The notes under the pieces: model-generated
Database searches by the model: none
What the model saw: the letters and a program-made list of their open reading frames with translations, nothing else
Told to the model about the DNA's origin: nothing
Shown: piece by piece, positions 21,628-30,588 of the stretch
Numbering within the stretch: position 1 is the stretch's first letter
Layout: the number at the start of each line of letters is the position of its first letter
Assembly (NCBI RefSeq): GCF_023195895.1
Contig: NZ_JALPRK010000002.1
Coordinates: forward strand, 124,001 to 188,000
Direction of reading: 5' to 3'
Length of the DNA stretch: 64,000 bases
From: Paenibacillus mellifer
Lineage (GTDB): Bacteria > Bacillota > Bacilli > Paenibacillales > Paenibacillaceae
Position numbers and translations under genes: made by a program

Positions 21628-21804
21628 AGGTTCGAAAGGGCAGGTTTGGAGCACCGAGAAGGTTGAATGAAGTTAGGGAGTGAGTAGCGGAGCGTAGCTG
21701 GAAGCTACGTGAGCAACGGAAGGACCGGCTGAATTCAAGATTCGACGCCGGCCTCGCATCCCAGCCAATACTTCGTGATCCAAAGATGACTTTTTGAACT
21801 ACCT
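21628..21804 (+). repeat. Intergenic repeat family, copy 3 (complete, about 177 bp)
   Basis: The left terminus GGTTCGAAAGGGCAGGTTTG and the right terminus, read in reverse as GGTAGTTCAAAAAGTCATCT, form imperfect inverted ends. The core GAGTAGCGGAGCGTAGCTGG and the hairpin GTAGCTGGAAGCTAC match copies 1 and 2. It ends one base before a TATAAT-like box and 21 bases before the peptidase start. Confidence 0.85.
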
Positions 21805-21825
21805 TATAATAAGGGAGAGTTAGTT

Positions 21826-22899
21826 ATGGCGAGTACACGTGTAACCCGGCTCCGCGAAGCGATGACATCGCAACAGATCGAAGCCGTACTGATTACCGGA
21901 GAAGTGAACCGCCGCTATTTGACGGGATTTACGGGAAGTTCCGGCTATGTGCTGATTACGCATCAACAGGCATGGCTGTTAACGGACTTCCGTTATTTGA
22001 CACAGGCGGCTGAACAAGCGTCCGGATTCGAAATCATCGATCACGGCGCTTCGGTTACCGGAACCATTCAAAGCCTGCTGAAGCAAGGGAACATCGAACG
22101 ACTAGGATTTGAAGAGGAGCAAATGGTGTTCGCCACCTACCGTTCTTACGAGCGCGAGCTGCAGCCGGTGACGCTTGTTCCGCTAAGCGGTTTGGTTGAA
22201 GAGCTGCGCATCTTCAAGGACGATGAGGAATTGGCGATCATGAAAGAAGCGGCCGAATTGGCAGACCGGACCTTCCTGCATATGCTGAACGTTCTGAAGC
22301 CGGGAATGAGCGAATGGGATGCTGCACTGGAACTGGAAACGTTCATGAAGAAGAACGGCGCTACCGGTCCTTCATTCGATACGATCATAGCTTCCGGAGA
22401 ACGTTCCGCTTTGCCCCATGGCAGAGCAAGCGAACGCATCATGCAAGCCAACGAGCTGGTAACGATGGATTTCGGTGCCTTGTATAAGGGATATTGCTCC
22501 GACATCACGCGGACGGTTGCTTTGGGAACGCCAAGCGCCAAGCTGCGTGAGATTTACGATATTGTTCTGGAAGCTCAGCTGCATACGCTGGAATTCCTGC
22601 GACCGGGGATGACTGGGCGAGAAGCCGACGCCTTGGCGCGCGACGTGATTACCCGTTACGGCTACGGCGAACAGTTCGGCCACAGTACCGGACATGGCCT
22701 CGGCATGGAAGTGCATGAGGCGCCGCGCGTATCCAAAGCGAGCGATACCGTGTTGAAGCCGGGAATGGTCGTCACGGTGGAGCCGGGCATTTACTTGCCG
22801 GGGATCGGCGGCGTTCGTATTGAAGATGATGTGGTGATCACGGAGACCGGAATCCGCCGGTTGACGGAGTCGACGAAGGAATTCATTTCATTAGGTTAA
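21826..22899 (+). CDS. Xaa-Pro peptidase, M24 family (YqhT-like)
   Basis: A 357-residue metallopeptidase that removes N-terminal residues or splits dipeptides next to proline. It has a creatinase-type N-domain (1-125) and a pita-bread catalytic domain (130-357). Ligands for the two metals are visible in TMDFGALYKGYCSDIT, GHSTGHGLGMEVHE, VTVEPGIY and RIEDDVVIT. ATG 21826 has a GGGAGAG ribosome site. It precedes efp as in many Bacillota. Whether it acts as aminopeptidase or dipeptidase cannot be told from sequence alone. Confidence 0.94.
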   Translation: MASTRVTRLREAMTSQQIEAVLITGEVNRRYLTGFTGSSGYVLITHQQAWLLTDFRYLTQAAEQASGFEIIDHGASVTGTIQSLLKQGNIERLGFEEEQMVFATYRSYERELQPVTLVPLSGLVEELRIFKDDEELAIMKEAAELADRTFLHMLNVLKPGMSEWDAALELETFMKKNGATGPSFDTIIASGERSALPHGRASERIMQANELVTMDFGALYKGYCSDITRTVALGTPSAKLREIYDIVLEAQLHTLEFLRPGMTGREADALARDVITRYGYGEQFGHSTGHGLGMEVHEAPRVSKASDTVLKPGMVVTVEPGIYLPGIGGVRIEDDVVITETGIRRLTESTKEFISLG

Positions 22900-23000
22900 A
22901 TCAGGGTTGCCGCTGGTTTTGACAGGCAGGGCGCGCGCCCGGCTGTACGTGGTTACGCAGGGACTCCAAATGTGGGGAAACAGCAGTTTACGTAAGCCGC

Positions 23001-23029
23001 TTGAATTTTGGGTATTTTTCAATTTTAAT
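23001..23029 (+). promoter_or_regulatory. Candidate promoter of efp
   Basis: TTGAAT (23001-23006) and TTTAAT (23024-23029) with a 17-nt spacer precede efp by 33 bp. Each hexamer is one or two changes from consensus. Confidence 0.5.
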
Positions 23030-23061
23030 AGAGATGTGAACCCACTTGAGGAGGTACTTTT

Positions 23062-23619
23062 GTGATTTCAGTAAACGATTTTAAAACAGGCTTGACCGTC
23101 GAGGTGGACGGCGACATTTATACGGTGCTGGAGTTCCAACACGTAAAACCGGGGAAAGGCGCGGCCTTCGTCCGCTCTAAACTGAAGAACCTGCGTAACG
23201 GCAACACGGTGGAAAAAACATTCCGCGCCGGTGAAACCATCGGCCGCGCGATGATCGAAAACCGTGACGTACAATACTTGTATGCCAGCGGTCAAGAGCA
23301 TACGTTCATGGATAACGAAACCTACGATCAGTTCTCGTTGACTTCGGATCAACTGGAGTGGGAACTGAACTTTCTGAGAGAGAACATGAACGTGAAGATC
23401 GTCAGCTACCAAGGCGAAATTCTTGGAATTAACCTGCCGAACAGCGTCGAGTTGAAAGTTGTTGAAACCGAACCCGGGATTAAAGGGAACACGGCTACAG
23501 GTGCTACTAAAAATGCGAAAGTCGAAACCGGTTTGAACGTTCAAGTGCCGCTCTTCATTAATGAAGACGATGTGCTTCTGATCGATACACGCGAAGGCAA
23601 ATATATTTCGCGGGCATAG
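23062..23619 (+). CDS. efp: Translation elongation factor P
   Basis: This 185-residue EF-P relieves ribosome stalling at polyproline stretches. It has three beta-barrel domains. The tip loop [10 protein letters not shown] places the modifiable lysine at K32; in Bacillus this lysine carries 5-aminopentanol. The last conserved segment, [11 protein letters not shown], is at the C-terminus. The start is GTG 23062 behind GAGGAGG. Confidence 0.98.
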   Translation: MISVNDFKTGLTVEVDGDIYTVLEFQHVKPGKGAAFVRSKLKNLRNGNTVEKTFRAGETIGRAMIENRDVQYLYASGQEHTFMDNETYDQFSLTSDQLEWELNFLRENMNVKIVSYQGEILGINLPNSVELKVVETEPGIKGNTATGATKNAKVETGLNVQVPLFINEDDVLLIDTREGKYISRA

Positions 23620-23683
23620 TATTCCCTGCGGTTGTTTGGTACAAGGCTCCGCTTCAGGCGGGGTCTTGGCCACAAAGCGGTAT

Positions 23684-23713
23684 CCTCCACCTAACCTGGG
23701 TGGGGGAATTTTT
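23684..23713 (+). terminator. Probable terminator after efp
   Basis: CCTCCACC pairs with GGTGGGGG (one G-U), with a 7-nt loop, then AATTTTTG. Confidence 0.7.
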
Positions 23714-23732
23714 GTTAATATCCGCAAAACCA

Positions 23733-23760
23733 TTGACGAACTTCGGGTCTTTCGTATTAT
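23733..23760 (+). promoter_or_regulatory. Promoter of the aspartokinase gene
   Basis: TTGACG (23733-23738) and TATTAT (23755-23760) are 16 nt apart. The 70-nt leader that follows is too short for a lysine riboswitch. Confidence 0.65.
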
Positions 23761-23832
23761 ACTGGTTTAAAGCGTTACTGGATTCAAAGGGCTGAACGCT
23801 CCAATTCGGAGCACCATTAGGGAGGGTCTGAC

Positions 23833-25086
23833 TTGGCTTTATACGTGATGAAATTTGGAGGCAGTTCCGTGGGTGATACGGAGCGTATGCAACGCGTCGC
23901 CCGGCGTGTCGTGGAGAAACAACAAGAAGGGCATCGGGTCATGGTGGTGGTCTCCGCGATGGGAGATACAACGGATGAATTGATTGATCAGGCGAAACTA
24001 CTGAATCCAAATCCGCCTCTGCGGGAAATGGATATGCTGATGACAACCGGCGAGCAAATCTCCATCGCGCTGTTGGCGATGGCCATCGACGCGCTTGGAG
24101 CAAAAGCCGTTTCTTATACGGGCTGGCAGGCCGGCTTCCGCACGGAAGCGGAGCATGGCAGAGCTCGAATAACCGATATTAAACCGGATCGGGTGCTGAA
24201 AGCGCTGGAAGAAGGGAATATCGTCATCGTTGCTGGTTTCCAAGGGATGACGGAGGACGGGGAGATCACTACGTTTGGACGCGGCGGTTCCGATACAACA
24301 GCAGTCGCTTTGGCGGCAGCAACAGGCGCGGATTATTGCGAGATCTATACGGATGTGGATGGGATATACTCCACCGACCCGCGGATTGTGAAGAACGCCC
24401 GCAAGCTGAGCGAAATCTCGTATGACGAAATGCTGGAGCTCGCGAACTTAGGCGCTGCGGTCCTGCACCCCCGTGCGGTGGAATATGCGAAGCATAACAA
24501 GGTCCGGCTCGTAGTTCGCTCCAGCTTTAACTATCATGAAGGTACGGTCGTGAAGGAGGAAGTCAAGATGGAACAAGGTGTAGTAGTCAGCGGGATCGCT
24601 TATGATAAAAACGTGGCCCGAATCAGCTTATTGGGTGTGTCGCACGTGCCTGGCGTTCTGGCGAAGGTGTTTGGTTCGCTGGCTGAAGCGAAAATTGACG
24701 TGGATATCATTGTCCAAAGCGGCGTAACGGACGGTAAAGCGGACTTCTCCTTTACGGTGGCCTTATCCGACTGTGACAAGGCGGTTAAGGTGCTGGAAGG
24801 CATCCGCGGCGAGTTGCCTTATGAGAACGTCACCTCCAAGGAAGGGCTCGTGAAGGTATCGATCGTTGGCGCCGGGATGGTCAGCCATCCGGGCGTCGCG
24901 GCGCAAATGTTCGAGGTGATCTCGAAACAAGGCGTAAATATTGAAATGGTAAGCACCTCGGAAATTAAGGTGTCCTGTGTCATCGATGGAAGCAAGCTGA
25001 ACGAGGTTGTCACTGCGCTGCATACGGCCTATGGCTTAGATGCGGAGAGCACCGCCTTCGTTGGCGGGCCGAAAGACCGCCGCTAA
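23833..25086 (+). CDS. Aspartate kinase
   Basis: The 417-residue aspartokinase phosphorylates aspartate, the first step toward lysine, diaminopimelate, threonine and methionine. The catalytic domain (1-245) has KFGGSSV (7-13), TTGEQIS and the GRGGSDTTAVAL loop. Two ACT domains (about 265-400) provide feedback control. An internal start near codon 240 (ATGGAACAAGG, with upstream GGAGG) could yield a separate regulatory subunit, as known for Bacillus LysC; this is an inference. The start is TTG 23833 with AGGGAGG. I cannot say from sequence whether lysine or diaminopimelate is the inhibitor. Confidence 0.95.
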   Translation: MALYVMKFGGSSVGDTERMQRVARRVVEKQQEGHRVMVVVSAMGDTTDELIDQAKLLNPNPPLREMDMLMTTGEQISIALLAMAIDALGAKAVSYTGWQAGFRTEAEHGRARITDIKPDRVLKALEEGNIVIVAGFQGMTEDGEITTFGRGGSDTTAVALAAATGADYCEIYTDVDGIYSTDPRIVKNARKLSEISYDEMLELANLGAAVLHPRAVEYAKHNKVRLVVRSSFNYHEGTVVKEEVKMEQGVVVSGIAYDKNVARISLLGVSHVPGVLAKVFGSLAEAKIDVDIIVQSGVTDGKADFSFTVALSDCDKAVKVLEGIRGELPYENVTSKEGLVKVSIVGAGMVSHPGVAAQMFEVISKQGVNIEMVSTSEIKVSCVIDGSKLNEVVTALHTAYGLDAESTAFVGGPKDRR

Positions 25087-25122
25087 AGGCGGAACCCTCG
25101 AAAATATCATACGCGAAACGTA

Positions 25123-25158
25123 AATCCCCTGAAGCTATGACTTCGGGGGATTTTTTTT
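25123..25158 (+). terminator. Rho-independent terminator after aspartokinase
   Basis: A 12-bp stem (AATCCCCTGAAG/CTTCGGGGGATT, one G-U) and 6-nt loop are followed by a run of eight T. Confidence 0.95.
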
Positions 25159-25219
25159 AATAAATAGAGTGATTCGGGCATATCGTTAAGAGAACAGATG
25201 GGACAAGAAGGAGGTACAT

Positions 25220-25486
25220 ATGCTTGATAAATTCGTGACCAGTATGGCGGCCTTACGCATCTTCTCCGGAACGATTGAGATTCTGGCAGCGTTGCTCATG
25301 TTGAAGCTGGGTAGGGTAGACAAGGCGCTTGCCGTCAATTCAGCATTAGCATTCGTTGGACCGACCATTCTACTCATTACCACATCCATCGGGCTTGCCG
25401 GCATCGCCGACAAACTGTCCTGGGGGAAGATGGTCTGGATTGGCTGCGGCGTGGCGTGTCTCTTAATCGGCATTTTAAAGAAATGA
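25220..25486 (+). CDS. yqhV: DUF2619 membrane protein, YqhV family
   Basis: An 88-residue hydrophobic protein with three helices, beginning MLDKFVTSMAALRIFSGTIE. It is always found just ahead of spoIIIAA in Bacillales, and its role is unknown. ATG 25220 has an AGAAGGAGG ribosome site. The neighbouring SigE-like promoter lies after it, so it is probably not part of the sporulation operon transcript. Confidence 0.88.
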   Translation: MLDKFVTSMAALRIFSGTIEILAALLMLKLGRVDKALAVNSALAFVGPTILLITTSIGLAGIADKLSWGKMVWIGCGVACLLIGILKK

Positions 25487-25498
25487 TAGATTTCCCTA

Positions 25499-25526
25499 GC
25501 ATAATGGCAAAGTACAAGCATACACA
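25499..25526 (+). promoter_or_regulatory. Candidate SigE promoter of the spoIIIA operon
   Basis: GCATAAT (25499-25505) and CATACACA (25519-25526) are 13 nt apart. They fit the SigE pattern of an ATATT-like -35 and a CATACA-like -10. The spoIIIA operon is SigE-dependent in Bacillus. Confidence 0.5.
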
Positions 25527-25591
25527 TGTCATATAGCAAAAAACAATCCAATTAAGAGATGCATGAAAGTAAGAGTTTTGGGGGTACGCCT

Positions 25592-26590
25592 ATGAACCCG
25601 AGTTGGTTAACCGTATTTCCCGACAATCTCCGGACTATGCTGCTTAAGCTTCCGCCTTCTATCTTTCCTGGTTTGGAAGAAATCCGCATTCGCGAGGGAC
25701 GGCCGTTAGAGATTAACGCAGGCGGCCGCTACTTTTTTCTAACGCCCGAAGGAGAGATGACGAGGAATCCGGATGCTGCGTACAAGCCAGGCAAGCAGGA
25801 TGGGAATCGTCTGCTCGATCTGATCACCAACCATTCGCTCTACACGATGGAAGAGGAGCTTCGCAAAGGGTTTATTACGATCGCCGGCGGTCATCGGATT
25901 GGACTGGCTGGCAGAACCCTGCTGAGCGGAGGGAGAGTCGAGCATCTGCGCGACATCAGTGGGTTTAACGTGCGGATTGCCCGTGAGATTCGGGGCATCG
26001 CTGACCCCATCCTGCCGAAGCTGCTGGACTTCAGGCACAAAACGGTGAATCATACCTTGATTCTATCGCCACCACAGCAAGGGAAGACGACGCTGATCCG
26101 CGATTTGGCCCGCCAGATCAGCAGCGGAACCTGGGGACATCCCGAAGCGTTCTGGCCCGGACTGAAGGTCGGGGTGATCGACGAGCGCTCGGAGATCGCC
26201 GGCAGCAAGCGGGGGGTGCCCGGGTTTGACGTCGGTCCGCGAACCGATGTGATGGACGGCTGCCCGAAGGCCGAGGGGATTATGATGATGATCCGCTCCA
26301 TGTCGCCGGACGTGCTTATCGTCGATGAAATCGGCCGGCCGGAGGACGCCGAAGCTTTGGCCGAAGCACTGCACGCCGGAGTGCGGGTCATCGCTACGGC
26401 GCACGGGTCAAGTGTGGAGGACCTGGCTGCCCGCCCGGCGTTGTCCAAGCTCGCGGAGAGCTCCTTCTTCCAGATGTACGCCGTGCTTGCGCGGACGGAC
26501 AAGGGGCTGGCATTCAAGCTATGGGACGGCAAACGCCGAGGCATCCCGGCGGCCGCACCCGGCTGGAAAGGCAGGGAAGAGCATGCTTAA
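25592..26590 (+). CDS. spoIIIAA: Stage III sporulation protein AA (ATPase)
   Basis: A 332-residue cytosolic ATPase related to secretion ATPases that is thought to power the SpoIIIA-SpoIIQ channel between mother cell and forespore. Walker A is SPPQQGKTTLIRD (about 159-171) and Walker B is VLIVDEIGR; the arginine-rich GHRIGLAGR lies in the N-terminal half. I chose ATG 25592 with a GGGGGT site; ATG 25559 is also open. Its end overlaps spoIIIAB by 8 nt. Confidence 0.95.
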   Translation: MNPSWLTVFPDNLRTMLLKLPPSIFPGLEEIRIREGRPLEINAGGRYFFLTPEGEMTRNPDAAYKPGKQDGNRLLDLITNHSLYTMEEELRKGFITIAGGHRIGLAGRTLLSGGRVEHLRDISGFNVRIAREIRGIADPILPKLLDFRHKTVNHTLILSPPQQGKTTLIRDLARQISSGTWGHPEAFWPGLKVGVIDERSEIAGSKRGVPGFDVGPRTDVMDGCPKAEGIMMMIRSMSPDVLIVDEIGRPEDAEALAEALHAGVRVIATAHGSSVEDLAARPALSKLAESSFFQMYAVLARTDKGLAFKLWDGKRRGIPAAAPGWKGREEHA

Positions 26591-27101
26591 GATGTTTGGA
26601 GCCGTACTCGTCCTGTTGACCGCAACCTTGGCAGGCTTCATGAAGGCCAGACAATTTGCTGCCCGGCCAAGCCAAATCCGGCGGCTCATCCTTGCTTTGA
26701 AGCGGCTGGAGACGGAAATTATGTACGGTTTTACCCCGCTGCCAGATGCTTTGCGGAGAATTGGCGAGCAAAGCGGAGAGCCGATCCGAGCGATCTTCGT
26801 AAACGCGGCGGACAATATGAGCTCGGCCCACCCGTGGACCGCCCAAGAAAGCCTGGAGCAAGCCGTGATAAAGCTGTGGAAATATACCGCCATGAAGGCA
26901 CCTGAGCAAGAGGTCATTCGGCAACTCAGCTTGACCCTCGGGACAAGCGACCGGAAGGATCAACTGGGCCATCTAACCACGGCGGTGCGGCAGCTGGAAA
27001 GCGAGGAATCTGCGGCACGGGAAGAACAAGCCCGCTATGAGAAAATGTATCGAAGCTTGGGTCTTTTGTGCGGAGCGTTCATCGTCATTTTGTTCTACTG
27101 A
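26583..27101 (+). CDS. spoIIIAB: Stage III sporulation protein AB
   Basis: This 172-residue membrane protein resembles GspF-type platform proteins. It has a hydrophobic helix at each end, and conserved RQFAARPSQIRRLILALKRLETEI and the terminal FIVILFY frame the cytoplasmic helical domain. It starts within the last codons of spoIIIAA (8-nt overlap), behind GGCAGGGAAG, so the two are coupled. Confidence 0.93.
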   Translation: MLKMFGAVLVLLTATLAGFMKARQFAARPSQIRRLILALKRLETEIMYGFTPLPDALRRIGEQSGEPIRAIFVNAADNMSSAHPWTAQESLEQAVIKLWKYTAMKAPEQEVIRQLSLTLGTSDRKDQLGHLTTAVRQLESEESAAREEQARYEKMYRSLGLLCGAFIVILFY

Positions 27102-27161
27102 ATACCATTTCCCTCCACGGCTGATTGTCGCCTGTGAAATCGTTAGTGAGGTGCCAAATCA

Positions 27162-27365
27162 ATGAACATAGAAGTGAACGCCATTTTTCAGATTGCGGGC
27201 ATCGGCATCATTATCGCCATGATCCATACGGTGCTGAAGCAGATGGGGAAAGAGGACATGGCGCATTGGGTGACGCTGATCGGGTTCGTTGTCGTCCTGT
27301 TTATGGTCATCCGGCTGCTTGACAGTCTGTTTCAGGAAATCAAATCGATCTTCTTATTCCAGTAG
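27162..27365 (+). CDS. spoIIIAC: Stage III sporulation protein AC
   Basis: This 67-residue two-helix membrane protein of the feeding channel has VLKQMGKEDMAHWV between helices and ends FLFQ, as in the family. ATG 27162 has an AGGTG ribosome site. Confidence 0.95.
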   Translation: MNIEVNAIFQIAGIGIIIAMIHTVLKQMGKEDMAHWVTLIGFVVVLFMVIRLLDSLFQEIKSIFLFQ

Positions 27366-27376
27366 GTGAGCGCTCC

Positions 27377-27766
27377 GTGGAAATCATCCAAATTGTAGGG
27401 CTTGGGCTCATCGCAACCGTGCTGGTCCTGGTCGTCAAGGAACAAAAGCCGATGTTCGCTTTCCTGATCGCCGCAAGCACGGGCGTTCTGATCTTTCTGT
27501 ATCTGATCGGCAAAATCGGCGGGATCATCGAAGTGCTGGAGGATCTAGCCGACAAATCCGGAGTTCAGATGATCTATCTGAAGACAATCTTGAAAATTAT
27601 CGGCATCGCCTATATCGCCGAGTTCGGTGCGCAAATCGTCCGGGATGCCGGACAGGAGAGCATCGCGAGCAAAATCGAAATGGCGGGGAAAGTGCTCATT
27701 ATGGTGCTCGCCATTCCGATTATCAGCATTATTATCGAGACGGTCATCAAGCTGCTGCCGGCTTAG
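27377..27766 (+). CDS. spoIIIAD: Stage III sporulation protein AD
   Basis: A 129-residue protein with four membrane helices, related to SpoIIIAC. The conserved segment KIIGIAYIAEFGAQIVRDAG lies in the middle. The start is GTG 27377 behind AGGTGAG, 11 bp after spoIIIAC. Confidence 0.95.
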   Translation: MEIIQIVGLGLIATVLVLVVKEQKPMFAFLIAASTGVLIFLYLIGKIGGIIEVLEDLADKSGVQMIYLKTILKIIGIAYIAEFGAQIVRDAGQESIASKIEMAGKVLIMVLAIPIISIIIETVIKLLPA

Positions 27767-27796
27767 AAGGTTGCATCAGATTGGGGAGAAGGACTT

Positions 27797-28993
27797 ATGC
27801 TCGCTACGAATGAACGATGGCGCGGATCTACGCTGCTCTTGATTTTGTTGGGGGTACTGCTGATATGGTACATGCCCGTCATCGCCTCTGCCGAAGGGGA
27901 AGGAGACAACTGGATCCAGCGCCAGGCCGAGGAGCTTCCCACCGATCAGGTCGAAAGGTATTGGCAGCAGCTGATGAAGGATTACGGGGGATTCTTCCCG
28001 GATCAGAAGGTTCCGACTTTTATGGATATGCTCTTGCAGCAGGATCAAAGCTTCAGTCTGAAATCGGGACTAGGCGGTCTGATGCGATATATGTGGCACG
28101 AAGTGCTTTACAACGGGCACATTCTGGTGACCATCGTGCTGCTCTCCATCTTCAGCATGATCTTAGAAACCTTGCAAACCGCATTCGAACGCAAACAGGT
28201 GAGCAAGGTTGCTTACTCCATCTGCTACATGGTGATTCTGGTGCTCGCGATTAACAGCTTTCATGTGGCGATTACGTATGCCACGAATGCAATCAGCGGG
28301 ATGATCGACTTCATGATGGCGATGGTACCGCTCTTATTCACGCTGCTGGCCTCCCTGGGCAACGCGGTGACGGTGACGGTGACCCATCCCTTGGTAGTGT
28401 TTATGGTTCATGCGGTCGGAACGGCCGTGCATACGATCGTCTTCCCGCTGTTGTTCTTCTCAGCCGTGCTGCACATCGTCAGCTCGTTGTCCGACAAGTA
28501 TAAGCTCACCCAACTGGCCAATTTACTGCGTACGATCAGCATGGCTTTATTGGGGGTACTGCTCACCGTCTTTCTCGGTGTGATCTCAGTCAAGGGCATT
28601 GCCGGCTCTGTGGCGGACGGGGTTACGCTTCGGACAGCCAAGTATCTGACCGGGAACTTCGTCCCCGTCGTCGGTAAGGTGTTTGCTGATGCTACGGATA
28701 CGGTTATCTCAGCTTCTCTGCTTGTCAAAAATTCGATCGGCTTGGTTGGGGTCATCATCCTGCTGTTCCTTTGCGCATTTCCGGCGATCAAAATCATCAC
28801 GCTGGCGCTGATCTTCAACCTGGCGGCGGCGGTTATGCAGCCGCTCGGCGATTCGCCGGTCATCACCTGCCTCGAGACGATCGGAAAGAGCATGCTGTAC
28901 GTTTTTGCGGCGCTGGCCGCAGTGGGCATGATGTTCTTCCTAGCGATCACCATCATGCTAACCGCCGGAAATATCACCGTCATGATGAGGTGA
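27797..28993 (+). CDS. spoIIIAE: Stage III sporulation protein AE
   Basis: A 398-residue polytopic membrane protein and putative transport component of the channel. A cleavable or anchoring hydrophobic N-terminus (about 12-32) precedes a 75-residue extracytoplasmic part, then about seven membrane helices from residue 110. FMDMLLQQD and GVTLRTAKYLTGNFVPVVGK are typical SpoIIIAE segments. ATG 27797 has a GGGGAGAAGG ribosome site. Confidence 0.95.
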   Translation: MLATNERWRGSTLLLILLGVLLIWYMPVIASAEGEGDNWIQRQAEELPTDQVERYWQQLMKDYGGFFPDQKVPTFMDMLLQQDQSFSLKSGLGGLMRYMWHEVLYNGHILVTIVLLSIFSMILETLQTAFERKQVSKVAYSICYMVILVLAINSFHVAITYATNAISGMIDFMMAMVPLLFTLLASLGNAVTVTVTHPLVVFMVHAVGTAVHTIVFPLLFFSAVLHIVSSLSDKYKLTQLANLLRTISMALLGVLLTVFLGVISVKGIAGSVADGVTLRTAKYLTGNFVPVVGKVFADATDTVISASLLVKNSIGLVGVIILLFLCAFPAIKIITLALIFNLAAAVMQPLGDSPVITCLETIGKSMLYVFAALAAVGMMFFLAITIMLTAGNITVMMR

Positions 28994-29037
28994 GACGACA
29001 GGGGACAATACGAATTTACAAGGGGTGGTGATCATGC

Positions 29038-29871
29038 GTGAACTGGCTGGCGGAGTGGCTGAGAGAAATCATCTTCATCGTGCTGATTGCGGTGTTTATC
29101 GATTTACTGCTGCCCAACCGCGCGATGGAACGTTACGTCAAATTCGTGGTCAGCCTGTTGATCCTGCTGACGCTGCTATCCCCGGTGATGCGCTTCTTCT
29201 CGGCGGATGCCAAAGACCAGCTCGAGGCCGCGTTTGCGACCAGTTGGGACGGACTGGGAGGGGATTCCCCGGGCCAAAGCACGGAGGCCATCCTGCAGCA
29301 GGGGGAGAAGCTGAGGCAAAAGCAGGAATCCGAAGCGCTTGCATGGGCAGGCGAGGAGGCGGCGAGACAAATGAAGCAGCAAATCGAACGATCGACGGGG
29401 CAGCAAGTCGACCGGGTCACTGTGAAGCTAAGAACAGAGCCCGCAAAAGTTCAAGCTGGCGATACCGGAACATCGCCGCCTGCTGCAGAGCCGGTGATCT
29501 CTGAGGTCGAGGTCGTCATGGCGCAGGTGAAGCCGGAAGAGGAGGGCGCTGATCCCGGAGCAGCCGGACGGGGGCCGGAGGTATCGATCGCACCGGTAGA
29601 TAAGATCAAGATCAGCGTGAACACGAAGGAGAATTCCGGTGAATCCGGGGGCGCGCAAGACCAGACCGAATCACCAGCCAGTACGGCGATGGCCGGATCC
29701 GGTGATGACGATATCGCATCGGGGGAACTAGCCGAATCCAGAGATCAGTCGGCAGCAACCTCGTTGGTCTCGCAAATCGAAGAACTGCTCCAGCAGAACT
29801 GGGGTGTAGATAAAGAGGCGGTCATGGTCATAGGGGCCGCAAACCTTAATGAAGCAAACGCCGGGAGGTGA
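29038..29871 (+). CDS. spoIIIAF: Stage III sporulation protein AF, long form
   Basis: A 277-residue protein, longer than the roughly 206 residues in Bacillus. Two N-terminal helices (about 7-25 and 33-50) include the family motif LLLPNRAMERYVKFV. An extended acidic, Gly/Ser/Glu-rich stretch (about 140-240) accounts for the extra length, before a short C-terminal conserved part ending QQNWGVDKEAVMV. The start is GTG 29038 with GGGGTGGTG upstream. Its stop overlaps the ribosome site of spoIIIAG. Confidence 0.9.
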   Translation: MNWLAEWLREIIFIVLIAVFIDLLLPNRAMERYVKFVVSLLILLTLLSPVMRFFSADAKDQLEAAFATSWDGLGGDSPGQSTEAILQQGEKLRQKQESEALAWAGEEAARQMKQQIERSTGQQVDRVTVKLRTEPAKVQAGDTGTSPPAAEPVISEVEVVMAQVKPEEEGADPGAAGRGPEVSIAPVDKIKISVNTKENSGESGGAQDQTESPASTAMAGSGDDDIASGELAESRDQSAATSLVSQIEELLQQNWGVDKEAVMVIGAANLNEANAGR

Positions 29872-29876
29872 AGAAA

Positions 29877-30524
29877 GTGCCGGGATGGCTAAAGAAACTG
29901 GAGCAATGGCTTGGCCGGGGAACTGAGGGCAAAAAAACGGTAAGCACGTTTCGTTGGCTCCTCATCCTTGGACTAGTCGGGATCGCCATCATGCTGTTTA
30001 ATTCCTTCGTTAACGTGAAACAAATGGAACCCAACGGCGAGGGGAGCCGCGAACCGCCTATGATGCAGGAGATCACCGGTTCAGCAGGAGGTTCAAGCGG
30101 AACGGGTGACGATGATTTTAGCAGCATTGAAATGACGCTTGAGGGCAAAACGAAGGAAATTCTAGAGAAAATCGTTGGCGTTGGAGCGGTGGACGTGCTC
30201 GTTACCATCGATTCGACCGAGGAAATCGTGGTTCAGCGAAACATCAAGGATTCGCAGGAACTCACGGAAGAGAGTGATGCGGACGGAGGCAAACGGCACA
30301 TCACCCAATATACCCGGGATGGCCAGATCGTCACCTACGAGGCTTCCGGCAGCGAGCAGCCGATCGTCACCAAGAAGATCAAACCCAAGGTCCGCGGCGT
30401 GTTGATCGTAGCGCGGGGAGCCGAGAACAAAACGGTGAAAAGCTTGATCGTGGACGCTGTCGAGAAGGGATTAAACGTACCGGCATATCGGATCTCTGTC
30501 GTCCCGCGCAAGCAATCGCAATAA
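29877..30524 (+). CDS. spoIIIAG: Stage III sporulation protein AG (channel ring)
   Basis: A 215-residue ring-forming subunit of the channel. One membrane helix (about 25-44) is followed by a linker and a ring-building domain (about 85-212) containing VGAVDVLVTIDSTEE and KPKVRGVLIVARGAEN. I chose GTG 29877 because GGGAGGTG lies six bases upstream; GTG 29868, which overlaps the spoIIIAF stop, is the alternative and would add MKK. Confidence 0.94.
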   Translation: MPGWLKKLEQWLGRGTEGKKTVSTFRWLLILGLVGIAIMLFNSFVNVKQMEPNGEGSREPPMMQEITGSAGGSSGTGDDDFSSIEMTLEGKTKEILEKIVGVGAVDVLVTIDSTEEIVVQRNIKDSQELTEESDADGGKRHITQYTRDGQIVTYEASGSEQPIVTKKIKPKVRGVLIVARGAENKTVKSLIVDAVEKGLNVPAYRISVVPRKQSQ

Positions 30525-30588
30525 TCGATGATTCGATTCGTTATCAGGATGTATCTCGTTCATTCAAATTTTGAGGAGGAATTCCATT

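Noticed and set aside
22929-22940. 12-bp GC palindrome GGGCGCGCGCCC after the M24 peptidase
   Set aside because: It has no loop and no T run, so it is not a terminator. A chance palindrome in GC-rich DNA is likely.
23761-23832. Lysine riboswitch before aspartokinase
   Set aside because: The leader is about 70 nt, too short for the L-box, and shows none of its conserved elements.
26325-26582. Longer upstream extension of spoIIIAB
   Set aside because: The extension is the out-of-frame shadow of spoIIIAA. The family N-terminus and ribosome site fix the start at 26583.
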